DNA from: Geomonas subterranea | Lineage (GTDB): Bacteria > Desulfobacterota > Desulfuromonadia > Geobacterales > Geobacteraceae | Length of the DNA stretch: 64,000 nucleotides | Assembly (NCBI RefSeq): GCF_019063845.1 | Contig: NZ_CP077683.1 | Span: 248,001-312,000, forward strand | Direction of reading: 5' to 3' | Shown: positions 27,587 through 35,144 of the stretch, one piece after another | Position numbering within the stretch: position 1 is the first letter of the stretch | Layout of the letters: every line of letters starts with the position of its first letter | Made by a program: the position numbers and the translations under genes | Notes under the pieces: generated by a model | What the model saw: only the letters and a program-made list of their open reading frames with translations | The model's database searches: none | What the model was told of the DNA's origin: nothing

Positions 27587-29557
27587 ATGCAACCTGATCC
27601 TGTCATCTTTACACCGCTTCTGGCAGCCGCCGGAGTGATCTTCGCCTGGAGCTGCTACCGCCGTTTCCGCCTGGTCGCCGTCGGCGCCTCAGAGGACCGT
27701 TTCTCGAGGCTGCCCGAAAGGCTGCAGGGTATGTTCACGTTCGCCTTTTTGCAGAAGAGGGTGGTGAGCCGTCCCTTCGGCATCAACCACCTCTTCATCT
27801 TCTGGTCCTTTCTGATCCTCGCGGTCGCCAACACCGAGTTCCTGGTGGCGGGCGTGTTCCCGGCGGCGAAGCTGTCGCGGATCCTGCCACAAGCGCTCTA
27901 TCACCCGCTGGTCCTGGTGTTCGACGTGGTTTCGCTCTGCGCCCTCACCGCGGTGTTGATCGCAATGGTGCGACGCGCGGTTGCGCCCCCGTACCAGGGT
28001 GCCCGCACCGGCGAAGCCTTCGGCATCCTCTCGTTGATCGCCACGCTGATGCTCGCCTATTTCGGCGTCCACGCGGCGGAAATCGCACTGGGAGCGGAGG
28101 ACGCGGCGCAGTACATGCCGGTCTCCCTGGCGCTCTCGTCGCTTCTCGCGGCTGAGGGGGGGACGACATTGTTGAGCGTCGCCGAGGTCTCCTGGTGGCT
28201 GCACGCCGGGGTGCTCCTCTTCTTCCTGAACTACCTTCCCTACAGCAAGCACATGCACATACTTGCGGCGATACCCAACTGCTTCTTCAAGGAACTGGAG
28301 ACGCCGAACACTCAGCCGCGCGAGGAATTCGAGGAGGGGAACGTCTACGGCACCGGGAGCATCGACCGGTTCACCTGGAAGGACCTCTTCGACTCCTTCT
28401 CCTGCACCGAGTGCGGCCGCTGCGAGAAATCGTGCCCGGCTGCCAGCACCGGCAAACCGCTCAACCCGCGGCTGGTGATGCACGACATCAAGGTCAACCT
28501 GCTGGCCAACGGCGATCTTTTGCAGCGCGGCGGCGAGCCCACCGTGCCGGTCATCGGCGACGCCGAAGGGAGTATCAAGCCCGACGCACTCTGGTCCTGC
28601 ACCAGCTGCGGCGCGTGCCTCGCGGCGTGCCCGGTCTTCATCGAACAGATGCCCAAGATCACCAAGATGCGCCGGCACCTGGTGCAGATGGAGGCCGATT
28701 TCCCGGAAGAACTCCTGAACCTTTTCGAGAACATGGAACAGCGCTCCAACCCCTGGGGGATAGCTCCGGGCGAGCGCGGCAAGTGGGCCGGCGGACGCGA
28801 CGTGCATCAGTTCGAGGCGGGCAAGACCGAGTACCTTTACTTCGTCGGTTGCGCGGGCTCCTTCGACTCGCGCAGCAAACAGGTGACCCTGGCCATGACC
28901 CGGATCATGGAGGCGGCCGGCGTCTCCTTCGGCATCCTCGGCAAGGAGGAGAAGTGCTGCGGCGACAGCCTGCGCCGCCTGGGGAACGAGTACCTCTTCG
29001 ACAAGATGGCGAAAGAGAATGTGGCGCTGTTCCAGGAGAAGGGGGTCCGCAAGATCGTCACCCAGTGCCCGCACTGCTTCACCACGCTCAAGAACGACTA
29101 CCGCCAGTACGGCCTGGAGCTGGAGGTGATCCCGCACGCCGAGTTCATCGAATCGCTGTTGGCCCAGGGGAAGCTGAAGCTCGACCACCACGCCAAGAAG
29201 GGGGGCAACATCGTGTTCCACGATTCCTGCTACCTGGGGCGCCACAACGGCGTCTACACGGCGCCCCGGACGGTCATCGCGCAGGCGACCGGCAGCGCGC
29301 CCGCCGAGATGGAGAGAAACCGCGAGAATTCGTTCTGCTGCGGTGCCGGCGGGGGACGCATGTGGATGGAGGAGCACCTCGGCGAGAGGATCAACCTGAA
29401 CCGGGTGAACGAGGCGCTGGCTGGCAAGCCCGGCACCATCTGCACCACCTGTCCCTACTGCATGACCATGATGGAAGACGGGCTGAAGGACCGCTCCAGC
29501 GGCGGCACCACGGTGAAGGACATCGCGGAGCTGGTGGCAGAAGGGCTTAAAGGGTAG
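27587..29557 (+). CDS. Membrane-bound Etf:menaquinone oxidoreductase (EMO-type, HdrD-like Fe-S protein)
   Basis: A 656-residue protein with an N-terminal membrane domain of about six helices (residues 5-230; histidines include NHLF and VHAAE) like cytochrome b of nitrate reductase. A ferredoxin-type region follows (CTECGRCEKSCPA near 274 and CTSCGACLAACPV near 338). Two CCG domains come last (CCGDSLRRLG, then DSCYLGRHNG and CCGAGGGRMWMEE), which bind a noncubane cluster as in HdrD. Proteins of this architecture next to etfAB have been characterised as Etf:menaquinone oxidoreductases in Geobacter metallireducens and syntrophs. Here it is the third gene of the etfB-etfA operon and should pass electrons from acyl-CoA oxidation into the quinone pool. 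Confidence 0.92.
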   Translation: MQPDPVIFTPLLAAAGVIFAWSCYRRFRLVAVGASEDRFSRLPERLQGMFTFAFLQKRVVSRPFGINHLFIFWSFLILAVANTEFLVAGVFPAAKLSRILPQALYHPLVLVFDVVSLCALTAVLIAMVRRAVAPPYQGARTGEAFGILSLIATLMLAYFGVHAAEIALGAEDAAQYMPVSLALSSLLAAEGGTTLLSVAEVSWWLHAGVLLFFLNYLPYSKHMHILAAIPNCFFKELETPNTQPREEFEEGNVYGTGSIDRFTWKDLFDSFSCTECGRCEKSCPAASTGKPLNPRLVMHDIKVNLLANGDLLQRGGEPTVPVIGDAEGSIKPDALWSCTSCGACLAACPVFIEQMPKITKMRRHLVQMEADFPEELLNLFENMEQRSNPWGIAPGERGKWAGGRDVHQFEAGKTEYLYFVGCAGSFDSRSKQVTLAMTRIMEAAGVSFGILGKEEKCCGDSLRRLGNEYLFDKMAKENVALFQEKGVRKIVTQCPHCFTTLKNDYRQYGLELEVIPHAEFIESLLAQGKLKLDHHAKKGGNIVFHDSCYLGRHNGVYTAPRTVIAQATGSAPAEMERNRENSFCCGAGGGRMWMEEHLGERINLNRVNEALAGKPGTICTTCPYCMTMMEDGLKDRSSGGTTVKDIAELVAEGLKG

Positions 29558-29579
29558 GGGCAAGCGGGCGGAATCTCCT

Positions 29580-29679
29580 CCCCCTCCCTTGACGGGAGGG
29601 GGACGGGGGGAAGCCGCAAGTTATGGCGCTGATGGCACCTTCCCCCACCCCCTAGCCCCCTCCCGCAAGGGGCGGGGGG
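29580..29679. repeat. Dispersed palindromic repeat, family B
   Basis: Same order as at 21499: hairpin CCCCCTCCC-TTGAC-GGGAGGGGG, a body containing GATGGCACCTTCCCCCACCCCC, and end hairpin CCCTCCCGC-AAG-GGGCGGGGGG. The remaining 200 bases before the next gene show no other feature I can support. Confidence 0.75.
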
Positions 29680-29882
29680 ACGCAAGTGGATTCGCAAAGG
29701 TTGAACGTGATGATGGGGCCAGTGGATGGCTCCTCACGAACTCTCCGCCTCCCGGGAATGGCCGGACGGGACGTCTTGATTGGGGCGGCACCTCCCCTGT
29801 CCGGTCGTCTCCCGGGGGGCGAGGGGGTAGTGAATCTCTGCCCGTGACGAAGGCACATCGTAACAACAAGAGGATTCATCAG

Positions 29883-31223
29883 ATGCAAAACAACGCGGCG
29901 GCACTGTCCGAGTTCATGCCGGCCAACGAGCCGGCCTTCCTGGAATACCCCTCCAAGCTGTTCGTGGAAACCACCAGCCGCTGCAACCTGAACTGCGTCA
30001 TGTGCATGAAGCAGAACGGTGACGGCAGCCGGGCCAAGGACGGCGACCTCGACCTTGCCACGTTCAGCGAGCTGGAGCCGGCCCTCCCCAACCTGGAGGC
30101 GCTGGTGTTAAACGGAGTGGGCGAGCCGCTGCTCAACACCCGCCTGGAGCACTTCATAAGCCGCGCCAAGAAGCTGATGCCGGCGGGGAGCTGGATCGGG
30201 TTCCAGAGTAACGGCCTGCTCCTCTCCCACTTGCGCGCCGTCTCGCTCCTGAACGCGGGCGTGGACCGGGTCTGCCTCTCCATGGACGGGGTCGATGCCA
30301 CCACCTTCAGTTCTATCCGCTCGGGAAGCCAGCTCGTCGACCTGGAGCATGCCCTGAACGCCCTGGGCGCCGCCAAGACCGCCTGTCATCGCCCCGACAT
30401 GGAGATCGGGGTCGAGTTCGTGGTCATGCGCGACAACCTGAGCCAGCTCCCGGCGGCTCTCTCCTGGGCCGCGGAATTCGGCGTCAGCTTCGCGCTCGTT
30501 TCCCACCTGCATCCGTTTGACGAACCGCACCTCAAGCAGTGCAGCTACGACATCTGCACCGACGAGGCGATCACCCTGTTCCAGAGCTGGAAGAGCAAGG
30601 CCGATCTCAAGGGGATCGACATCCGCCGTTATTTCGAAGTTCTCTGGAATTACCACAAGACGGAAAAGGACAGGCAGGTGATAGATTTCGTGGCTGCCAT
30701 GAAGTCGGATGCCCAGCAGCGCGGGGTAACACTCGACCTGAAGCGGCTTTTCGGGCTGGACATGACCAACATCCACCAGAGCCAGGATATCTTCGAGGAG
30801 GCGGCGCAGGTGGCGCGCCGGACCGGGATCGACCTACGGTTGCCGGAGATAGCGCGGCGCGAGAAGCGCGGCTGCAGCTTCGTCGAGAAGGGGAGCGCCT
30901 TCATCTCCTGGGACGGCGGGATGCATCCCTGCTACCACCTGTGGCACAACTGCCGCTCCTACGCCAACGGGTGGCTGCACCCGGTCAACCCGTGGGTGTT
31001 TGGCAACGTGAAGGAACGCGGCGTGCTCGATATCTGGAACAGCCCGGCGTTCCGGGGTTACCGGGAAAACGTGGTGCGTCACGACTACCCGTCCTGTGCC
31101 GAGTGCAACACCTCGCCCTGCGACCTGGTGCAGGCCGAGCGGTTCGACCAGGACTGCTACGTCAACACCGAGCCCTGCGGCAGCTGCCTGTGGAGCTCGG
31201 GGGTCTTCAGGTGTTTGGATTGA
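29883..31223 (+). CDS. Radical SAM/SPASM protein, putative metalloenzyme maturase
   Basis: A 446-residue radical SAM enzyme. The SAM-cluster motif is TSRCNLNCVMCMKQ near residue 33, followed by VLNGVGEPLLN and LSMDGVDATTF. The C-terminal SPASM region is cysteine-rich: CSFVEKGSAFISWDGGMHPC, a later CAECNTSPCDLV and CGSCLW. ATG 29883 with AGAGGA upstream is chosen; the long open frame before it runs through repeat DNA. Related proteins in Geobacter lie near tungsten AOR-family enzymes and have been proposed as maturases; that role is inference here. It follows the Etf/EMO genes after 325 bases of repeats, so the link to either system is unproven. Confidence 0.85.
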   Translation: MQNNAAALSEFMPANEPAFLEYPSKLFVETTSRCNLNCVMCMKQNGDGSRAKDGDLDLATFSELEPALPNLEALVLNGVGEPLLNTRLEHFISRAKKLMPAGSWIGFQSNGLLLSHLRAVSLLNAGVDRVCLSMDGVDATTFSSIRSGSQLVDLEHALNALGAAKTACHRPDMEIGVEFVVMRDNLSQLPAALSWAAEFGVSFALVSHLHPFDEPHLKQCSYDICTDEAITLFQSWKSKADLKGIDIRRYFEVLWNYHKTEKDRQVIDFVAAMKSDAQQRGVTLDLKRLFGLDMTNIHQSQDIFEEAAQVARRTGIDLRLPEIARREKRGCSFVEKGSAFISWDGGMHPCYHLWHNCRSYANGWLHPVNPWVFGNVKERGVLDIWNSPAFRGYRENVVRHDYPSCAECNTSPCDLVQAERFDQDCYVNTEPCGSCLWSSGVFRCLD

Positions 31224-31305
31224 AAAACAGGGGCTAGGGGACTAGGGGCTAGTAAACCTCTCGGATGTTTCCAGCCCCCAGCCCCTAGTCCCTAGTCCCT
31301 TGGTT
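31224..31305. terminator. Imperfect long hairpin between convergent genes
   Basis: GGGGCTAGGGGACTAGGGGCTAG is followed by about 20 bases and then CCCCCAGCCCCTAGTCCCTAG, a near-inverted repeat. It separates the radical SAM gene from the convergent unknown gene and could end transcription in both directions. The short unit GGGGCTAG is itself repeated. Confidence 0.5.
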
Positions 31306-31716
31306 TCACAGATCCCCGGTCATCTCCTGCAACAGGTAGAGCTTCGGGTTCACCTTGCGCACGCAGTCGATCACCTCGCGCAGCATCATCTCGTCCAGGC
31401 CGCACTCCTCGTCGATCCCCTGGAAATAGGGGAACCCCTTGGGGAGCGGGGTGAGCGCGCCGTCGCGCAACAGCATCACGTCGACCACGTCGTTGACCCG
31501 TCCCTCCGCCTCCCAGGGATCGCGGTAGTTGAACTGCCGCGCCACCACGTGCAGCGCCATCCCGTTGTCGAAGATCGCCTTCACCTCGAATGAGAACTCC
31601 CTCGGCGCGCTGTAGTTCTCGCTGCGTCCGGAGCGCACCATGACCTGGGCGCCCGCTTCCCTCAATATCTCTCCAACCGATTCGGCGGTCATCGGGACCG
31701 ACGTCGTCTCTTCCAT
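31306..31716 (-). CDS. Conserved-looking protein of unknown function in the AAA/VWA operon
   Basis: A 136-residue soluble protein that I do not recognise. It has no signal peptide or membrane helix. Features: TAESVGEILREAGAQVMVRSGR, a beta-rich middle (FSFEVKAIFDNGMALHVVARQF), VNDVVDVMLLRDGALTPL and an acidic helical end (LDEMMLREVIDCVRKVNPKLYLLQEM). ATG 31716 is chosen, with GGAGG ten bases upstream inside the end of the VWA gene; the gap after that gene's stop is five bases. It is therefore very likely co-translated with the AAA ATPase and VWA protein and may be their partner or substrate. Confidence 0.75.
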   Translation of the reverse strand: MEETTSVPMTAESVGEILREAGAQVMVRSGRSENYSAPREFSFEVKAIFDNGMALHVVARQFNYRDPWEAEGRVNDVVDVMLLRDGALTPLPKGFPYFQGIDEECGLDEMMLREVIDCVRKVNPKLYLLQEMTGDL

Positions 31717-31721
31717 ATCTT

Positions 31722-32894
31722 TCACACCTCCAGTCTCAGTTCGATTCCCCACGGTGCGGGTTTCTCACCATCTGCGGTCAGGACCCACAGGGTCGGCAGC
31801 TCCATCTGCTCCGGTACCGGGCCGATGCCGTCGGTGAGATAGATGACCGCGGCGGGGAGGGGATGCATGGTCTTCGCGTACTCGAAGACGGGTCGCAGGT
31901 CGGTGAAGCCGCCGCCGTCGTAGCGCTGCGGCACGAAGGCGCTCCCCTTGAACGCCTCCACCTGCTGGATCCTGCTGTTGGCGTAGAGCACGGTGATGGC
32001 GGCATCGCGGCCGCGGGCTATCTGCAGCAACTCCGTGGCGAACGCTTCCCTCAACTCCGCGATGTTGGTGGAGTCGCTTACGTCGATGCCGACCAAAAGC
32101 GTCAGGCGGTGCCGTTTGCGCGATCCCGGGGTGTCGTGCTCGAAGCGGCGGTGTTCCCGCATCCAGGTGCTCTTCTTGCCGACCCTGCCCGCGGTGGCCA
32201 CGAACTGCCGCAGCACCTGGCGCCAGGGGATGGGGGAGGGGCGCAGGATGGCGTCCACCACCCCCCTCACCTCGGCCGGGGCTTCGCCGTCGCTGCCGCG
32301 CAGGCTCTCCCGGGTCACCGCGCGCAGCATCTCCTCGGCCAGCGGCAGCGGCGTGCTGTCGGCGTCGCTCCAGATGGCGTGATCGTCGAGCGTCGAGGCC
32401 CCCGCGGGATCCTTGCCCCCCCCCGATGCGCCCTCGACCTCCTGTGCCTCGTCGCCGAAACCGCTCCCCGCGAGGTTGCCGACGTCGAAGGGACGCACCA
32501 GAAGGCGGTAATACTCCTCCGCGGCGAGGCCGTCGGGAAGGTCGAACTGGTTCGGGTAGATCGCGTCTTCGGGCAGCCCCGGGGTGCCCGGGTTGATGGC
32601 CAGGTCGCAGCAGAGGTCCCAGTCGTGCGAGTTCTTCCCCTTGCCACGCAGCATGTGCAGGTGCAAGAGGTGCTTCACCATGTGCTCGAGCAGCGCCTGT
32701 TGCTGAGGTGCGCTGAGGAGGGAAAAGGAGGCGGGATCGACGGCGAGCGTCGGGGTGCCGTTGCGGATGGTGACACCGGCGGCCTTCCCGTTGAGCGGTC
32801 GTTCCTCCCGGCGCAGGTTGAGCAGGAAATGGCCGTAGAAGGGGCGCTCCTTTAAAAGCCGCACGACGGCGTTTTGCAGAGTGCCCGGCGCCAT
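31722..32894 (-). CDS. VWA-like metallopeptidase-type protein (DUF2201 family)
   Basis: A 390-residue protein. The N-terminal half resembles the predicted metallopeptidase domain of the DUF2201/COG3864 group, with FYGHFLLNL and LLEHMVKHLLHLHMLR, where the histidines stand in for a zinc site, then DWDLCCDLAIN. The C-terminal half is a VWA-like fold with a modified metal site, LLVGIDVSDSTN, and YDGGGFTDLRPVFEYAK and VIYLTDGIGPVPE. This protein is usually encoded beside a MoxR-type AAA ATPase, as here (three-base gap), and the pair is thought to act as a chaperone or protein-remodelling machine. The substrate is unknown. Confidence 0.87.
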   Translation of the reverse strand: MAPGTLQNAVVRLLKERPFYGHFLLNLRREERPLNGKAAGVTIRNGTPTLAVDPASFSLLSAPQQQALLEHMVKHLLHLHMLRGKGKNSHDWDLCCDLAINPGTPGLPEDAIYPNQFDLPDGLAAEEYYRLLVRPFDVGNLAGSGFGDEAQEVEGASGGGKDPAGASTLDDHAIWSDADSTPLPLAEEMLRAVTRESLRGSDGEAPAEVRGVVDAILRPSPIPWRQVLRQFVATAGRVGKKSTWMREHRRFEHDTPGSRKRHRLTLLVGIDVSDSTNIAELREAFATELLQIARGRDAAITVLYANSRIQQVEAFKGSAFVPQRYDGGGFTDLRPVFEYAKTMHPLPAAVIYLTDGIGPVPEQMELPTLWVLTADGEKPAPWGIELRLEV

Positions 32895-32897
32895 GGG

Positions 32898-33959
32898 CTA
32901 CCCCGCCTGCTCGCTGATCGCCTGCATGGCGTCGAAGATGACGGCGTCGTGCTTGTCCTTCACCAAAAGCAGCGCCACTTCCGGGATCTTCAGGAGCGAT
33001 TTGACGAAGCCGAAGCGGAGGTCGCGCGGCAGGACGGCGATGTAGGAGACGAGGTTGTCCTCCTGCTCCTCGCTGAGTCCGGGGGCGACCTGGAGCAGGG
33101 CGGAAAGGTCGTTGATGGTGGCGGCCTGCACGTCGTCGCGCTGCGCCTCGGCCCGCCCTGCCACGTTCGGCCAGTCGTTCAGCACCTCGTCCGCGGTAAC
33201 CGGCCTTCCCTTGCGGTCGGAGAGCCAGCGCATGAAGGCGATGGCCGCCTCCTTGCCGACGATCCCGGAGTAGACCTCCATCTCCAGGTCGGCGGGGAAG
33301 CGGCAGTTCTTCTTGAGGACGCTGACCATCTCCCAGGCGCGCTCGCTCGGTTCCACCTGCATCTCCATCGGCATCCCCTGCTTGGCAAGAAAGCCGTGGT
33401 TGCCCGCCAGGAACTGGCGCACCTCGCCGGCGAACTCACGCTTTTGGGCGTAGCGGGCCCAGCACTGGTAATCGGTCTCGACGAAGAGCATCACCATGCG
33501 GTCGATGAGCGCGCGGTCCAGGGTCGCCACCTGGTAGCTCCCGTCGGGCGGGTTGATGCTGACCACCACCTTGTGGCGGCGGGAAAGGGTATGGGTGTGG
33601 ATGGCGCGCAGCATCCCCTCGGCGGGGGGCTCCACGAACTGGAAGATCGCCTGCAGGGTGTCCTCCTGCTGGGCGCGGTTCAGTTCGTCGCAGTGGATCA
33701 CCGTCGGGGCGTCCTCGTCCCCAGGCAGCCACGACGGGCGCGACCACTGCATCACGTCGCCGATTCTAAACGGGATGCCGACCAGGTCGCCCACCTCCAT
33801 CTGCCCCAGGCGCAGCGAGACGTATTGCCGGTCCAGCTCGCGGCAGGCCTGGAGAATCCCGGCGCTCTTACCCACGCCGCGGTGCCCCACCACGCAGGGG
33901 GTGAGGTCGGTCCTGGAGAGGATCTCCTTCACCACGATCTTCATCTGTTCCACGTTCAT
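32898..33959 (-). CDS. MoxR-type AAA ATPase
   Basis: A 353-residue AAA+ ATPase and first gene of a three-gene operon. Walker A is VVGHRGVGKSAG near residue 24, Walker B is TVIHCDELNRAQQEDT, sensor 1 is KVVVSINPPDGSY, and an arginine finger lies in TLDRALIDRM. The C-terminal helical part continues to residue 353. The family works with VWA proteins to insert cofactors or remodel complexes; the adjacent DUF2201 protein is the expected partner. What it acts on is not evident. The start has GGAAGGACGCGAC ahead, a fair ribosome site. Confidence 0.92.
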   Translation of the reverse strand: MNVEQMKIVVKEILSRTDLTPCVVGHRGVGKSAGILQACRELDRQYVSLRLGQMEVGDLVGIPFRIGDVMQWSRPSWLPGDEDAPTVIHCDELNRAQQEDTLQAIFQFVEPPAEGMLRAIHTHTLSRRHKVVVSINPPDGSYQVATLDRALIDRMVMLFVETDYQCWARYAQKREFAGEVRQFLAGNHGFLAKQGMPMEMQVEPSERAWEMVSVLKKNCRFPADLEMEVYSGIVGKEAAIAFMRWLSDRKGRPVTADEVLNDWPNVAGRAEAQRDDVQAATINDLSALLQVAPGLSEEQEDNLVSYIAVLPRDLRFGFVKSLLKIPEVALLLVKDKHDAVIFDAMQAISEQAG

Positions 33960-34077
33960 GTCGCGTCCTTCCCTTGCCGTCGTAACTCTGTCGATCCGCC
34001 ATCTTACACAAAATCAAAACCCTTGGCCACGGAGAAAATCTGAGAGAAACCAGAGAACGGCACGGTACCCGAGAGTC

Positions 34078-34180
34078 CCCCTCCCCTCGCGGGAGGGGGT
34101 AGGGGGTGGGGGTAGGTGCCACATTCGCGCTGTTGGCACGTTCACCCACCCCCCTGCCCCCTCCCGTCAAGGGAGGGGGG
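34078..34180. repeat. Dispersed palindromic repeat, family B
   Basis: Hairpin CCCTCCC-CTCGC-GGGAGGG, a body with GTAGGTGCCAC ... GTTGGCACGTTCACCCACCC, then CCCCCTCCCGTCAAGGGAGG as the closing hairpin. The rest of the 415-base gap (33960-34374) shows only AT-rich promoter-like DNA near 34310-34330 before the YtxH gene. Confidence 0.75.
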
Positions 34181-34374
34181 GGGGAACGGGAGGGGAGGAA
34201 AGCTGAAAACGGTCCGGTCTTGACGGTGAAAATACCAACCGGACCACGCCGGGGGGGAGGGGGAATCCGACTTTTGTCGGTCCAGCCCGGCCACGTTTTT
34301 GGTGGTTGGACGAAGTTAATTTATATTGGTAGTATTACCGCTGTTGTTCAAAACCTGTAGACGGAGGAGGCGGT

Positions 34375-34719
34375 ATGGGACACAAAGAGTGCTGCGAAGG
34401 GGGGTGCATGGTTAAGCTCGTGGTGGGCGGATTGATCGGAGCCGGGCTCGCGCTTTTGCTCGCTCCCCAGGCCGGGAAGAAGACGCGGAAGTACCTGGCG
34501 TCGCTGGCCGAAGAGGTGGGGGGTAAGGCCAACGAGACGGTCAGCGACTTTGCGGAGACGGTTTCCGACTTCGTTGACCGGGCCAGCGACCGCGCCTCCG
34601 AGTTCCTGAAAGAGAAGGAAGGTCTGACCAAGGAGTCCAAGAAGATGTTGTTGGCGGCTTTGGAGAAGGCACAGGAGAAACTGGAAGAGCAAAGGAAAAG
34701 GCTTGAGGATAGCATCTAG
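34375..34719 (+). CDS. YtxH-like small membrane protein
   Basis: A 114-residue protein. The N terminus MGHKECCEGGCMV is cysteine-rich, followed by one glycine-rich hydrophobic helix (LVVGGLIGAGLALLLAPQ) with the family motif LAPQAGKKTRK. The remaining 75 residues are a charged amphipathic helix or coiled coil (KEKEGLTKESKKMLLAALEK, then QEKLEEQRKRLE). YtxH proteins are general-stress membrane proteins of unknown mechanism. GGAGGCGGT lies just before the start. A ferredoxin gene follows 38 bases later on the same strand. Confidence 0.85.
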   Translation: MGHKECCEGGCMVKLVVGGLIGAGLALLLAPQAGKKTRKYLASLAEEVGGKANETVSDFAETVSDFVDRASDRASEFLKEKEGLTKESKKMLLAALEKAQEKLEEQRKRLEDSI

Positions 34720-34757
34720 AGGAGCATGGTCCACAATCAAAAAATGGAGGTACTACC

Positions 34758-34949
34758 ATGGCAAAAGAACCCTGGGTTGACCAAGACGTCTGTATCAGCT
34801 GTGGCCTTTGCACGGACAACGTGCCTGAAGTGTTCCGGTTTGCCGACAACGGCAAGGCCGAGGCCTATGATCCGGGCGGCGCTTCCGAGGATGAGATCCA
34901 GCGTAACGCCATCGACGTCTGCCCGGTGAGCTGCATTCATTGGCGCTGA
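34758..34949 (+). CDS. Ferredoxin, single [4Fe-4S]-type
   Basis: A 63-residue ferredoxin carrying one cluster: DQDVCISCGLCTDNVPEVF gives CxxCxxC with the third position replaced, and IDVCPVSCIHW supplies the remaining cysteines. The pattern Cys-x2-Cys-x2-Cys is seen as C-IS-C-GL-C, so one [4Fe-4S] is expected with the CP cysteine as fourth ligand. It is a small soluble electron carrier; possible partners in the window include AOR. GGAGG lies seven bases before ATG 34758. A strong terminator follows. Confidence 0.92.
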   Translation: MAKEPWVDQDVCISCGLCTDNVPEVFRFADNGKAEAYDPGGASEDEIQRNAIDVCPVSCIHWR

Positions 34950-34978
34950 TGTTGCGATAGCAGGAAAAGGACGCGGCG

Positions 34979-35012
34979 AAAAGGCCGCACCCGAGACGGG
35001 TGCGGCCTTTTC
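34979..35012 (+). terminator. Rho-independent terminator after ferredoxin
   Basis: AAAAGGCCGCACCCG and CGGGTGCGGCCTTTT form a perfect 15-base-pair stem with an AGA loop. It is 30 bases after the ferredoxin stop. Confidence 0.93.
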
Positions 35013-35021
35013 TGTTTGTTC

Positions 35022-35075
35022 GCTCTCCCTTTGGGAGAGGGTGCCCGGAGGACGGGTGAGGGGGGATGGCGGCTG
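35022..35075. repeat. Single family A repeat unit
   Basis: CTCTCCCTTTGGGAGAGG, then GTGCCCGGAGGACGGGTGAGGG and GATGGC. This matches the hairpin and following string of the 13.3-13.9 kb array with few changes. It lies between the ferredoxin terminator and the convergent hydrogenase operon. Confidence 0.7.
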
Positions 35076-35144
35076 CCAGCAACTGGGGGTGACGGCGCTG
35101 AGCATCGCCACGGAAGGGGCGCAGGGGGGGGGGAAGGTTCTGGG

